A stretch of DNA of 64,000 nt, from positions 2,468,804 through 2,532,803 of the forward strand of contig NZ_CP094326.1 in the NCBI RefSeq assembly GCF_022760175.1. The letters run 5' to 3'. Below, one piece after another: positions 1 to 8,208 of this stretch. The stretch comes from Zhouia spongiae. Lineage in GTDB: Bacteria; Bacteroidota; Bacteroidia; Flavobacteriales; Flavobacteriaceae. Numbering within the stretch: position 1 is the stretch's first letter; every line of letters starts with the position of its first letter. Below the pieces are notes generated by a model. That model saw only the letters and a program-made list of their open reading frames with translations, was not told where the DNA came from and searched no databases. The translations under genes and the position numbers were made by a program.

Positions 1-1
1 A

Positions 2-415
2 TATAGAATCCGGGCTATTGATTTTGATCAACAGTGCTTCGAAGGAAAGTTTAAGGTCTACAGGCCGCAATTTTTTAAGGAGAACAGGATTATGGTCGAT
101 ATGGTGAGGGATAAGTTGCAACGGAGTTCCGTCGATCAGTACAAGATAGAAGAACGATCTATAGTAGCCAAAAGGCTGATAGGGTATCATGAGCGGATTG
201 AAGAACTTTTGGATTGCGCTAAATCGGATACCATATCGTATGAAGAAAATGTTGAAAATCTGAAAATGGAACTTTTAGAGTTTGTACAGGATATAGAGTT
301 TAAAAAGGCCGGAAATATGGGAGAAGTGCTGGAAGCTGCCCTCGATTTTGTGAAACGCAATTATGAAGACGTAAGTATGAAACGTTTATTGCATGGCCCT
401 AATAAAGGTTTGTGA
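2..415 (+). CDS. C-terminal part of an unrecognised protein, 5' end outside the window
   Basis: The reading frame is open from base 2 through the first internal ATG (base 92) to the stop at 413-415, so this is very likely the 3' end of a longer gene, not a gene starting at 92. About 137 residues are visible. They begin with a conserved-looking stretch containing AIDFDQ followed by EGKFKVYRPQFF, then a charged helical region (KIEERSIVAKRL, ERIEELLDCAKSD) and a second helical stretch ending NYEDVSMKR. DFD could recall the metal-binding motif of kinase-like folds, but without the N-terminal lobe this is only a guess. It converges on the nucleoid-associated protein gene, with a shared hairpin terminator between them. 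I do not recognise the family. Confidence 0.6.
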   Translation, partial: YRIRAIDFDQQCFEGKFKVYRPQFFKENRIMVDMVRDKLQRSSVDQYKIEERSIVAKRLIGYHERIEELLDCAKSDTISYEENVENLKMELLEFVQDIEFKKAGNMGEVLEAALDFVKRNYEDVSMKRLLHGPNKGL

Positions 416-450
416 AATTATAGCAAGCGCAAGGAGTACTGATATAAAAA

Positions 451-476
451 AAAACCGGACTGAAAGGCCCGGTTTT
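451..476. terminator. Bidirectional hairpin terminator
   Basis: AAAACCGG (451-458) pairs with CCGGTTTT (469-476) around a 10-base loop. An A-run precedes the hairpin and a T-run ends it, so it can serve both converging genes (stops at 415 on plus and 489 on minus). Confidence 0.75.
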
Positions 477-488
477 ATATGAAGAAGG

Positions 489-1547
489 TTAACTTTTCTG
501 TTCTTTATTGAAATATACCAGATAATAATACATCTGTTTTTCTTCATCCCAACCTTTCTCAACAAATTTTTCAGCGGATTCCGGATTAATAAAATCCATT
601 TTGATCTGGATGTTTGTATCGAGCTGGATCAAATTCTTCACCTTTTTTCTTGCATCGGAAACGGCTTTATTGGCGATCGGGAAGTTTGAAACGTCTTCAA
701 TACTGTATTTAGGTCCCTTTTCTACTTTATAATGTTTGAATTCAGGGATCAGATCCGGGTTGTCGATAACCTCGTTCAGGAAGTTGGTTTCTTCAAAATC
801 ATCATTTTTTGCAAAGTAGTTCATCGATCTGTTCATAAACATCACCTCTTCTTTTTTGTCTTCTGCAGGCAGAACCACATCTTTGGCAAAGTCCTGGCAG
901 AATTTCAGGTATTTTTTTGTGAAGAAGTTCTCATCGGCAAGAACATCCACTCCTAAAAAGTTCTCCAGCCAGTATTTGGTGTCGTATTTATTGCTGTCTA
1001 CCGACAGAATCTTATAACCTTCTTCTTTCTTGACATTAAAGATCATACATCCTTTATCCAGCTTGTTGATATTGATCCCCTGCTGGATTAGGATGTCCAG
1101 GTTGCTGCCTTTTTCTTCAAATTGCAGGAAGTCGTGTTTTAATTCCGATTTAAAGATCCCTACGGCATCTACTTTTTCATTGTCCAGCATTACATTAGAT
1201 AAGTATGCAACATACAGCTCTCCGCTTTTAATATGGGGGTGACTGCTTTGGTCGAACAGGTGGGTGGCAATTCTTTTTGAATTGGCATGCACGGATGAAG
1301 GGTCTGAAAAGATGTCAGAAACAATTTTATATAGTTCGTTGAACTCTACGTCTACTTCATTATGAAAACGGTAATAGCTTTCTTCTTTTTCCCTGAAAGG
1401 CTTAAAAAAGTACTCTTTTAAAATGGCTGTGATTTCATCATTGAGTTTATAGGGCTCTTCAGATAAAAAAGCTCCTTCATTCTTACTTTTATTACCTACA
1501 CGGTGTATGGAGAGGCTATCTAATTGTGTTGGATATAAATTGATCAT
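489..1547 (-). CDS. Nucleoid-associated protein (NdpA/YejK-like)
   Basis: A 352-residue soluble protein resembling the 37-kDa nucleoid-associated protein family (PF04245; E. coli YejK). Family-like parts are the N-terminal segment with INLYPTQLDSLSIHRVGNK, a mid-section with GELYVAYLSNVMLD and VDAVGIFKSE, and a C-terminal acidic/basic alternating region. Members associate with the nucleoid; the molecular role is poorly defined. There is no signal peptide or membrane segment. Length is close to the usual 330-350 residues. It is a single gene with its own 3' hairpin. The start is the first ATG of the frame; about 115 bp separates it from the next minus-strand gene upstream. Confidence 0.8.
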   Translation of the reverse strand: MINLYPTQLDSLSIHRVGNKSKNEGAFLSEEPYKLNDEITAILKEYFFKPFREKEESYYRFHNEVDVEFNELYKIVSDIFSDPSSVHANSKRIATHLFDQSSHPHIKSGELYVAYLSNVMLDNEKVDAVGIFKSELKHDFLQFEEKGSNLDILIQQGININKLDKGCMIFNVKKEEGYKILSVDSNKYDTKYWLENFLGVDVLADENFFTKKYLKFCQDFAKDVVLPAEDKKEEVMFMNRSMNYFAKNDDFEETNFLNEVIDNPDLIPEFKHYKVEKGPKYSIEDVSNFPIANKAVSDARKKVKNLIQLDTNIQIKMDFINPESAEKFVEKGWDEEKQMYYYLVYFNKEQKS

Positions 1548-1663
1548 TTTTTGTGAGTTCTATAGTTGAGGTTTGTAAAATAAAGAAGGTTAGATGTTTA
1601 GTGTCTGTTTTGTACAGGGATACTTTGTGATCTTAACCTTATGCGATTCACTTTGCACTTCGT

Positions 1664-2170
1664 TTAATTCCAATTTTCATCAAAATCCAGGTCGTCCAAA
1701 TCTTCGATATCAAGACCAAAATCATCAGGGTCATTGTCAAATGTTTCCCCTTCAAATTCTTTTTCAGGCGGGGCATCCGGCAGCTGACCATGTGCAAAAA
1801 GGAGGTTAGGATATATTCTGGCTTCTTCCTTTCCTGCAATTTCTGCAAGTTCCACAAAAAAGGTCCACATACTCAAAAAGTCATATATATAGATAAGCTT
1901 GGTATTGTTCTCATCGAGGATGCTGTCGAGGGATGTTTCATTCATTAATCTTACATCAGAACTTCCGTCACTCATATCGAATAACGATATTTCTTCTCCC
2001 TGATTCCATTCTTCATCACTTATGTAAAAAGAGGCCATTTCGCTTCCGTCAAACCCGAATGCCTGAGTAATAGCGTTATGGAGTTCTTCTAAAGTGTTTT
2101 CTGCTTCAATTTCGATATCTCTGAATATATCTTCTTCGGCATCTAAAATTATCCTAAACTTATAAATCAT
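1664..2170 (-). CDS. pRiA4b ORF-3-like family protein
   Basis: A protein of about 168 residues beginning MIYKFRIILDAEE and containing TLEELHNAITQAFGFD, followed by MASFYISDEEW and a KLIYIYDFLSMWTFFVEL segment. This is the pattern of the plasmid pRiA4b ORF-3-like family (PF07929), whose function is unknown; in databases it is also labelled IS1096 passenger TnpR family. The C-terminal 35 residues are extremely acidic (DDLDDLDFDE). An in-frame ATG nine codons upstream (2197) exists, but a perfect -7 box covers 2195-2202, so the inner ATG at 2170 is preferred. Nothing around it resembles a transposon despite the family label. The gene is monocistronic. Confidence 0.75.
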   Translation of the reverse strand: MIYKFRIILDAEEDIFRDIEIEAENTLEELHNAITQAFGFDGSEMASFYISDEEWNQGEEISLFDMSDGSSDVRLMNETSLDSILDENNTKLIYIYDFLSMWTFFVELAEIAGKEEARIYPNLLFAHGQLPDAPPEKEFEGETFDNDPDDFGLDIEDLDDLDFDENWN

Positions 2171-2194
2171 CTTTAGTTTTTTAAAAAAGGGGTT

Positions 2195-2202
2195 CAAAAG
2201 TA
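2195..2202 (-). promoter_or_regulatory. -7 box (TACTTTTG) of the pRiA4b-like gene
   Basis: On the minus strand it reads TACTTTTG, a perfect match to the Bacteroidota -7 consensus TAnnTTTG, about 25 bases upstream of the ATG at 2170. It overlaps the longer possible start codon and so argues against it. Confidence 0.5.
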
Positions 2203-2208
2203 CAATTA

Positions 2209-2276
2209 TTTACTCGATAATCGAGTTTTAAAAGCTTTGGTGTCTGCCCTGCCCATTTGCAGACTCACCTGCCATG
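2209..2276 (+). repeat. Degenerate copy (D) of stem-loop element family 1
   Basis: The head TTTACTCGATAATCGAG then TTTTAAAAGCT closely matches the head of the copy at 60011. The body is diverged: it keeps a short inverted repeat GTCTGC/GCAGAC (2232-2253 region) and the closing TGCCATG. It lies just downstream of the minus-strand heme A synthase gene, as the other copies do relative to their genes. Confidence 0.45.
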
Positions 2277-2339
2277 TCTTCTAATGCTTCCTGGTACGGG
2301 CTTGTCATCACAAAATTTCACAAGACTGGCTCAGGGGGT

Positions 2340-3353
2340 TTATCTGAAACGATGCAATGTAAATGTCATTGCACTCAGTAAAAAGAATGCACCTACCTGA
2401 TGAACTACGCCAAGCCATACAGGGACAGCCAATATGAGGGTGAAGACACCAAGGATGAATTGTAAAATCACCAATGTTACCAAGGCGTTGATACCGTTCT
2501 TTTGTGGTGTTGTTAAATTCATTTTATATGCTTTATAGGCAATAATACCTACGATCAGTACTACGATATACGCAAGATACCTGTGAACAAACTGAACCCC
2601 GCTTCTTCCTTCGGTTAAGTTTTTCCATAGTGTTTCCTGTTCAATATAAACGGTTTCATGAATTAATTTTCCTTCGGACATCAATGGCCAGTGATTATGT
2701 ACCCACCCGGCATCCAGGCCAGCTACAAAAGCTCCCCAAACAATCTGAAGGATTAAAATTGCCATCCCTAAGATAACTAAATTTCTAAAGGGCTTTGAAA
2801 CTGTTTTCCGGGTCGGGTATATTATATCAAGAGCTACCCAAAAAGTGGCAGCAAATGTAATGAAGGCTGCTATCAGATGGATGGCCAGTCGATAGTGGCT
2901 AACATCAGGCCGGTCAATAAGCCCGCTTTTGACCATATACCATCCTAAAAAGCCCTGAAAACCGCCTAAAAGCATCAAAATCATTGATTTGTAGGTGGTT
3001 TTTCTGGTTAGTTGTTTGGTGAGTAAGAAATAGATAAAGGGGATGAAGAATACAATCCCTATAACTCTTCCGATTAACCGGTGAAGCCATTCCCAGAAGT
3101 AGATGTCTTTAAAGTCTTCGAGGGTAAAATGATTATTTAGCTTTTGGTATTCAGGAAACTGTTTGTAAACTTCAAATGCATCGTGCCACTGTTGTTCATT
3201 CATAGGAGGTAGCATGTCTGTGACTAATTTATATTCAGACATAGACAGCCCTGAGTGGGTGAGTCGGGTAATTCCTCCAACAATAACCATAATAAATATT
3301 AAAAAACAACCGATTAATAACCAGTAAACTACTTTTTTAGAATCTTTTTGCAT
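2340..3353 (-). CDS. ctaA: Heme A synthase, COX15/CtaA family
   Basis: Hydroxylates heme O to heme A for aa3-type cytochrome oxidase, in the cytoplasmic membrane. The 337-residue protein has about eight hydrophobic segments and the duplicated four-helix layout of the family. GGITRLTHSGLSM (26-38) is the family signature. Candidate heme-ligand histidines are in place: H91 (WEWLHRLIGR), H159 (YRLAIHL), H257 (FVHRYLAY) and H318 (VVHQVGA). The long loop after helix 1 (about residues 40-85) is typical of the COX15 (type 2) subgroup. It follows the CCA-adding enzyme gene by 52 bp and may be the last gene of that minus-strand transcription unit. Length is normal. Confidence 0.93.
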   Translation of the reverse strand: MQKDSKKVVYWLLIGCFLIFIMVIVGGITRLTHSGLSMSEYKLVTDMLPPMNEQQWHDAFEVYKQFPEYQKLNNHFTLEDFKDIYFWEWLHRLIGRVIGIVFFIPFIYFLLTKQLTRKTTYKSMILMLLGGFQGFLGWYMVKSGLIDRPDVSHYRLAIHLIAAFITFAATFWVALDIIYPTRKTVSKPFRNLVILGMAILILQIVWGAFVAGLDAGWVHNHWPLMSEGKLIHETVYIEQETLWKNLTEGRSGVQFVHRYLAYIVVLIVGIIAYKAYKMNLTTPQKNGINALVTLVILQFILGVFTLILAVPVWLGVVHQVGAFFLLSAMTFTLHRFR

Positions 3354-3405
3354 AATAGATCTTGTTTTAGAATGGGATGTTAGGTTGGTGTTGCAATATA
3401 TGTTT

Positions 3406-4863
3406 TCAGGTGTTTGCTTTGAGTCCTAGTTTTTCCCCTTTCTTAAGCATAAATTCACGGGCAGCTTCATATTCATTTGGTATTTCACCTTCTAAAATAG
3501 CTTCTTTAATAGCTTCCTTGATGATGCCGATTTCTTTTGAAGGCTTCAGGTTAAAGGTTTCCATGATTTCTTGTCCGTCAACAGGAGGTTGGAAATTACG
3601 GATATGATCGCGTTCTTCAACTTCGGTGATCTTGGTACGGACAATTTGAAAATTATTATGGTATTTTTTAAATTTTTTAGGGTTTTTAGTTGTGATATCG
3701 GCTTCACACAATGTCATTAAATCCTCTATATGGTCGCCGGCATCAAATACAAGCCTTCTTACGGCCGAATCTGTAGCAATGTCCTGGGCCAAAACGATAG
3801 GCCTTGAACTTAAAAGCACCATTTTTTGAACAAATTTCATTTTGTCGTTCAATGGCATTCGCAATCGCTTAAAAAGTTTATATACCATTTTTGATCCGAC
3901 AAATTCGTGTCCGTGAAAGGTCCACCCGACCTTCTTGCCGAATTTTTTTGTGGGTGCTTTACCTATATCGTGCAATAGCGCTGCCCAGCGTAACCATAAG
4001 TTATCGGTATGTTCACTGATATTGTCGACCACCTCCAGTGTATGCCAGAAATTATCTTTATGCCGCTGCCCTTCAATTTCTTCGATGCCTAGTAAATTTG
4101 TAAGTTCAGGCATGATATAATAAAGCAGTTCCGTTTTTAGTAAAAGTTTAAAACCGACAGAGGGTGTCGGGGATAGTAGTATTTTATGTAATTCGTCTAC
4201 GATACGCTCTTTAGATATGATCTTTATCCGGTCTTTGTTTCTCTGAATTGCATCCAGGGATTCACTTTCAATGTGAAAGTTTAACTGAGTAGCGAATCTG
4301 ACGGCCCGCATCATTCGAAGCGGATCATCTGAATATGTGATATCCGGATCTAAAGGAGTTTTTATAATCTGGTTTTTTAAATCGTCAATTCCGTTAAACG
4401 GATCGAGTAGTTCCCCAAAATTCTCTTTCGACAACGACAGGGCTAAAGCATTGATTGTGAAATCGCGACGATTCTGGTCGTCTTCCAGGCTTCCGTTTTC
4501 AACTATAGGTTTGCGGCTGTCTTCATTATAGCTTTCTTTCCGGGCTCCCACAAACTCAATTTCCAGGTCGTCAGTCTTGATCATTGCCGTTCCGAAATTT
4601 TTAAAAACTGAAACTTGGGGTTTTTTCGGAAGTTTTTGAGCAACAGCTCTGGCTAATTCAATACCACTGCCAATTGTAACGATATCGATATCTTTTGGAG
4701 TGCCTCTTTTTAAAAGGTAATCTCTTACAAAGCCTCCGATTACATAGCTGTTAAGCTTTAATTCTTCAGAAGTTTGCGAAATAAGCTCGAAGATAGGATG
4801 TTCAATTGCCTGTTTATGGTTTTCTATTGTCACTAAGTAATTTTTTTCAGAAATCTTGATCAT
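3406..4863 (-). CDS. cca: CCA tRNA nucleotidyltransferase / poly(A) polymerase family, with HD domain
   Basis: Adds or repairs the CCA end of tRNA. The 485-residue protein has a nucleotidyltransferase head with GGFVRDYLL (43-51) and the metal-binding pair D58/D60 (KDIDI), then NRRDFTINALA (about 131-141) and DPLRMMRAVRF (180-190) of the RNA-binding neck. The C-terminal half is an HD phosphohydrolase domain: H274, LLHDIGK (296-302) with H298-D299, and FHGHEFVG (316-323). Class II enzymes with an HD domain usually combine CCA addition with phosphatase activity. It is the third gene of a likely operon (glycosyltransferase, tsaC, cca), 25 bp after tsaC. The start is the first ATG; a later start would cut into the fold only slightly. 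Confidence 0.92.
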   Translation of the reverse strand: MIKISEKNYLVTIENHKQAIEHPIFELISQTSEELKLNSYVIGGFVRDYLLKRGTPKDIDIVTIGSGIELARAVAQKLPKKPQVSVFKNFGTAMIKTDDLEIEFVGARKESYNEDSRKPIVENGSLEDDQNRRDFTINALALSLSKENFGELLDPFNGIDDLKNQIIKTPLDPDITYSDDPLRMMRAVRFATQLNFHIESESLDAIQRNKDRIKIISKERIVDELHKILLSPTPSVGFKLLLKTELLYYIMPELTNLLGIEEIEGQRHKDNFWHTLEVVDNISEHTDNLWLRWAALLHDIGKAPTKKFGKKVGWTFHGHEFVGSKMVYKLFKRLRMPLNDKMKFVQKMVLLSSRPIVLAQDIATDSAVRRLVFDAGDHIEDLMTLCEADITTKNPKKFKKYHNNFQIVRTKITEVEERDHIRNFQPPVDGQEIMETFNLKPSKEIGIIKEAIKEAILEGEIPNEYEAAREFMLKKGEKLGLKANT

Positions 4864-4888
4864 GTATCAAGACGAATTTTCATCTTAA

Positions 4889-5449
4889 TTATTTTCGGAT
4901 AATTTTAAAAACCCCGTTATTCCCGATTTTAATAATGGTAGAGGGTTTATTACATTTTTTATCGCGGTGCAAATTTACTACATAGTCTACACCTTTTAAA
5001 ATTTCCGGATTTATTTCTGAGTAGGATTGAGGAGTTGGCCGACCGCTGATGTTTGCAGAGGTAGAAACCAACGGACGTTTGAATTGCCTGATCATTCGTT
5101 GGCAAAATTCGTCAGAAGCCACCCGGACCGCCAATGTACGATCAGGAGCTATGAGGTTATCAGCTATATTAATGGGTTTGTCGTATATAATGGTCGTAGG
5201 TTTATCGGTAGCCTCAATGAGCTGATAAGCAACTTCAGGAACTTCGAAAATGAACTTTTCGAGCATACGGATGTCGGAAACCAAACAAATAAGAGCTTTA
5301 GAGTCTTCCCGCTGTTTTAATTCGTATACTTTTTTAACAGCCTCAGGGTTGGTGGCATCGCAACCGATACCCCATACGGTATCAGTAGGGTAGAGAATGA
5401 GTCCCCCATTGTTAAGAGCTTCCAGTGCTTGTTGAATTTCGTTCTTCAT
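4889..5449 (-). CDS. tsaC: L-threonylcarbamoyladenylate synthase (Sua5/YciO/YrdC family)
   Basis: Makes threonylcarbamoyl-AMP from threonine, bicarbonate and ATP for the t6A37 tRNA modification. The 186 residues match a single YrdC domain: GGLILYPTDTVWGIGCDA near the N-terminus, KQREDSKALICLV as the K-x-R...K nucleotide-binding region, LAVRVASDEF, and PLVSTSANISGRPTP for the S-A-N-x-S motif. It lacks the C-terminal Sua5 domain, so it is the short TsaC form. Its 5' end overlaps the upstream glycosyltransferase gene by 38 bases, longer than the usual 1-20. A tRNA CCA enzyme follows directly, giving a two-gene tRNA maturation pair. Confidence 0.92.
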   Translation of the reverse strand: MKNEIQQALEALNNGGLILYPTDTVWGIGCDATNPEAVKKVYELKQREDSKALICLVSDIRMLEKFIFEVPEVAYQLIEATDKPTTIIYDKPINIADNLIAPDRTLAVRVASDEFCQRMIRQFKRPLVSTSANISGRPTPQSYSEINPEILKGVDYVVNLHRDKKCNKPSTIIKIGNNGVFKIIRK

Positions 5450-6269
5450 TGATGTCTATTTTAAAATAAGAAGTAAGTTGTTCCCATTGAACTCTGTTTA
5501 AGTCCTTACCGATGTTTTGTTTTTTTAGCGATATTTTTTGGGTCCCTGCAATAGAGGTCGGTGGCTTAGGGGGATTTAGCGATTGTATTGTTTGAGTGCC
5601 GTTCAAAAAAGACATCCCCTTAAACCATAAATCATCAGCTTTGGGAGTTAAAGAAAGAAACAGTTCTTCATCAAAAACAGTTTTGTCGAGTTTGTTGGGA
5701 GGGTATAAAACACCCCCTGCACCAATAGCTAAAACAGGATTTTGACTGTGGTTTGTGTTCTTGGGGTACTTCCATAATTTATATGAAAGAGGCTCATTTT
5801 TTTCGTTATGGCAAATATATCTTGTCTGATTAGCGATGATACAATTTGGAAGACGGAGATGTTCTTTATACAGCAATTCCAGCCAGTACTTGTCATAAAT
5901 AAAGTCATCATCACATGTTACAATAATATCTTCCGGAAAATATTTAAGGGTATGGATCAGCTTTTTATGCGAGCAAGTCAGATGCGAGTATCTTATCTCA
6001 AAAAAATCACCTTCCAGGATTTTTAATGATCTGGGGATATCGTTTTTTATTTCTTCATGTAGCCATAGTATAATCTTTTTAGGCTTTTTAGTCTGAGAAA
6101 GAAGACTTCTTATCGTTATATGTACTTTGTTTAATCTTGAGGGAATAGAAGTAAGTGAAACTATAACGGGAACTATTGTATCCCGGTTATGAGAATAAAG
6201 CCTTTCAACAGACAAACTTTTTAGTCTAAGTGTATGGTATACAGAGACGGGGATTTCTTTTAACTTCAT
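5412..6269 (-). CDS. Glycosyltransferase-like protein
   Basis: A 285-residue soluble protein with the look of a GT-A glycosyltransferase: a beta-strand/loop start PVIVSLTSIPSRL (34-46), then TIRSLLSQTKKPKKIILWL, and a DDD metal-binding motif at 120-122 in VTCDDDFIYDKYWLELL. GAGGVLYPP and LTPKADDLWF in the C-terminal half resemble acceptor-side motifs of polysaccharide-modifying transferases. Donor and acceptor are not identifiable. It has no signal peptide or membrane helix, so it acts in the cytoplasm. Its last 38 bases overlap tsaC, so they share a transcript. A plus-strand GT2 gene starts 139 bp away, pointing outward. Confidence 0.7.
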   Translation of the reverse strand: MKLKEIPVSVYHTLRLKSLSVERLYSHNRDTIVPVIVSLTSIPSRLNKVHITIRSLLSQTKKPKKIILWLHEEIKNDIPRSLKILEGDFFEIRYSHLTCSHKKLIHTLKYFPEDIIVTCDDDFIYDKYWLELLYKEHLRLPNCIIANQTRYICHNEKNEPLSYKLWKYPKNTNHSQNPVLAIGAGGVLYPPNKLDKTVFDEELFLSLTPKADDLWFKGMSFLNGTQTIQSLNPPKPPTSIAGTQKISLKKQNIGKDLNRVQWEQLTSYFKIDINEERNSTSTGSS

Positions 6270-6377
6270 GCGTGATTTGAAAAATTGTGTAAAAGTACAG
6301 ATAAATAATTCAACATGGAAAATTGAAGGAGAGGTTAATTTTTAGAGATTAATTGATCGTATCTAGTGTAGCATTCA

Positions 6378-6385
6378 TATTTTTG
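6378..6385 (+). promoter_or_regulatory. -7 box (TATTTTTG) before the GT2 gene
   Basis: TATTTTTG is a perfect TAnnTTTG match, 23 bases before the ATG at 6409. A TTG at 6353-6355 lies 22 bases upstream and could be the -33 element. Confidence 0.5.
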
Positions 6386-6408
6386 CCGTTGTAATCATTA
6401 GTTGGATC

Positions 6409-7239
6409 ATGATAAATATAAGCGTAATCATAAGTACCTATAATTCTGAATCATGGCTTGAAAAAGTTTTATGGGGATATCAAACCCAGACTTTCAGGAA
6501 TTTTGAAGTGGTGATAGCAGACGATGGCTCCGGGCCCAAGACAAGAGAATTGATCGAAAAAATGCAAGAGGAGGTAAAGTACCCTATAGTACATGTCTGG
6601 CAGAAAGATGATGGTTTTCAGAAATCAAGGATTCTAAACAAGGCTATTGAAGCCAGCAGGGGAGGTTATATTCTTATGAGTGATGGCGACTGTATACCCA
6701 GGGCCGATTTTTTAGAGGTACACGATAATTACAAGGAGGAAGGATATTTTTTGTCAGGAGGGTATTTTAAGCTGCCAATGAATGTTTCTGAAATGATTTC
6801 GAAAGAAGACATTCTTACAGGGAAATGTTTTGATATGGATTGGCTGAAAAAACACGGTATTAAATCATCCTTTAAAAATAATAAACTGACATCTCAGGGC
6901 ATGAAGTCTAAGTTTTTAAATTTCGTTACGCCTACGAATGCCAGTTGGAATGGACATAACTCATCAGGTTGGAAGAAGGACATTCTGGCTGTTAACGGAA
7001 TGGATGAACGAATGCAATACGGAGGACAGGACAGGGAATTAGGGGAGCGTTTGTTTAACTATGGTATTAAATCAAAACAAATCAGGTATAGTGCCGTATG
7101 TGTGCATTTGGACCATAAACGTGGGTATAAAAGTCAGGAATCTATAGACAAGAATAATGCGATTAGAAAGCATACCCGCGATTCGAAACAAACATGGACT
7201 CCATATGGGATTGAAAAAAGAGAAAAGCAGCAATCATAA
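6409..7239 (+). CDS. Family 2 glycosyltransferase with C-terminal Glyco_transf_7-like segment
   Basis: A 276-residue GT-A enzyme. The start MINISVIISTYNSESWLEK is the standard GT2 first strand; VVIADDGSGPKT (34-45) binds the nucleotide, and SDGDCIPR (91-98) supplies the DxD-type metal site. The C-terminal NGMDERMQYGGQDRELGERL has the acidic ED/QD pattern of the galactosyltransferase-type (Glyco_tranf_2_4/7C) acceptor region. It is probably a cytoplasmic enzyme for surface glycan or core oligosaccharide assembly; the sugar cannot be read from the sequence. It is monocistronic, with its own -7 box and a strong 3' hairpin shared with dapD. Confidence 0.85.
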   Translation: MINISVIISTYNSESWLEKVLWGYQTQTFRNFEVVIADDGSGPKTRELIEKMQEEVKYPIVHVWQKDDGFQKSRILNKAIEASRGGYILMSDGDCIPRADFLEVHDNYKEEGYFLSGGYFKLPMNVSEMISKEDILTGKCFDMDWLKKHGIKSSFKNNKLTSQGMKSKFLNFVTPTNASWNGHNSSGWKKDILAVNGMDERMQYGGQDRELGERLFNYGIKSKQIRYSAVCVHLDHKRGYKSQESIDKNNAIRKHTRDSKQTWTPYGIEKREKQQS

Positions 7240-7278
7240 AAACACCCCAAATTGCACTTCGCATTTTTGGGGTGTTTT
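7239..7278. terminator. Bidirectional hairpin terminator
   Basis: AAAACACCCCAAA (7239-7251) is the exact complement of TTTGGGGTGTTTT (7266-7278), with a 14-base loop. It sits between the converging GT2 and dapD genes. Confidence 0.85.
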
Positions 7279-7291
7279 CAATATATTAAAA

Positions 7292-8107
7292 TTAAACAGC
7301 TACATCGTATTCACGAAGGGCATCATTTAACGAGGTTTTCTTGTCGGTACTGGGTTTTCTCTTTCCAATGATCAGGGCACAAGGAACCTGGTATTCGCCG
7401 GCCGCAAACTTTTTTGTGTAACTTCCGGGGATTACAACCGACCTTGCAGGAACCCTGCCTTTCATTTCTACAGGTTCATCACCGGTTACATCAATAATTT
7501 TAGTAGATGCAGTAAGTACAACATTGGCTCCAAGTACCGCTTCAGTTTCTACGCGAACACCTTCCACAACGATACATCTCGATCCGATAAAAGCATTGTC
7601 CTCAATAATAACAGGAGCGGCTTGTAAAGGTTCTAAAACCCCTCCAATTCCTACTCCGCCGCTGAGATGCACGTTTTTACCAATCTGGGCACAACTTCCT
7701 ACAGTAGCCCATGTGTCTACCATTGTCCCTTCATCAACATAAGCTCCGATATTTACATAACTAGGCATCATGATAACACCTGAAGAGACGTAGGCCCCAT
7801 GTCTGGCAACAGCATGAGGAACCACCCTGATCCCTTTTTCGGCATAATTCTTCTTTAAAGGAATCTTATCGTGAAACTCTAACGGACCACATTCGATCGT
7901 CTCCATTTTTTGTATCGGAAAGTATAAAACCACCGCTTTTTTAACCCATTCGTTTACTTGCCAGCCGTTGGTTGCAGGTTCGGCTACGCGTAAGTTTCCT
8001 TCATCCAGAAGAGAAACTACTTTTCTGATGGCAGAAGTAGTGGCTTCTTCCTTAAGCAACTCTCGGTTATCCCAGGCTTGTTCTATGATTTCTTGCAATT
8101 CTTTCAT
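7292..8107 (-). CDS. dapD: 2,3,4,5-tetrahydropyridine-2,6-dicarboxylate N-succinyltransferase
   Basis: Succinylates tetrahydrodipicolinate in the succinylase branch of lysine/meso-diaminopimelate synthesis. The protein is about 271 residues from the preferred ATG, the usual length. The central part is a left-handed beta-helix of hexapeptide repeats (MMPSYVNIGAYVDEGTMVDT, VGSCAQIGKNVHLSGGVGIG, then AFIGSRCIVVEGVRV). Trimeric cytoplasmic enzyme. A longer frame starting at 8125 exists, but a perfect -7 box (TATCTTTG) covers 8125-8132, so transcription would begin inside that extension; the start MKELQEIIEQAWDNR at 8107 is therefore chosen. Monocistronic, divergent from ruvX. Confidence 0.95.
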   Translation of the reverse strand: MKELQEIIEQAWDNRELLKEEATTSAIRKVVSLLDEGNLRVAEPATNGWQVNEWVKKAVVLYFPIQKMETIECGPLEFHDKIPLKKNYAEKGIRVVPHAVARHGAYVSSGVIMMPSYVNIGAYVDEGTMVDTWATVGSCAQIGKNVHLSGGVGIGGVLEPLQAAPVIIEDNAFIGSRCIVVEGVRVETEAVLGANVVLTASTKIIDVTGDEPVEMKGRVPARSVVIPGSYTKKFAAGEYQVPCALIIGKRKPSTDKKTSLNDALREYDVAV

Positions 8108-8124
8108 CTCGGTATAATTTTTCA

Positions 8125-8132
8125 CAAAGATA
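8125..8132 (-). promoter_or_regulatory. -7 box (TATCTTTG) of dapD
   Basis: Minus-strand TATCTTTG, a perfect TAnnTTTG match 18 bases before the ATG at 8107. It overlaps the upstream in-frame ATG and so decides the start. Confidence 0.5.
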
Positions 8133-8185
8133 ATTTCTTCTAATCAATAAACCTTTCAAATTTACAGGTGTAACATTTTATACCG

Positions 8186-8193
8186 TATTTTTG
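8186..8193 (+). promoter_or_regulatory. -7 box (TATTTTTG) of ruvX
   Basis: TATTTTTG immediately upstream of the ATGs at 8200 and 8209. The expected transcription start is about 8200, which favours the second ATG as the translated one. Confidence 0.45.
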
Positions 8194-8208
8194 CCAAAAA
8201 TGAAAGGA

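Noticed and set aside
1664-2170. Possible transposon passenger (family label IS1096 TnpR)
   Set aside because: No inverted repeats, transposase or target duplication around the gene; the label is historical.
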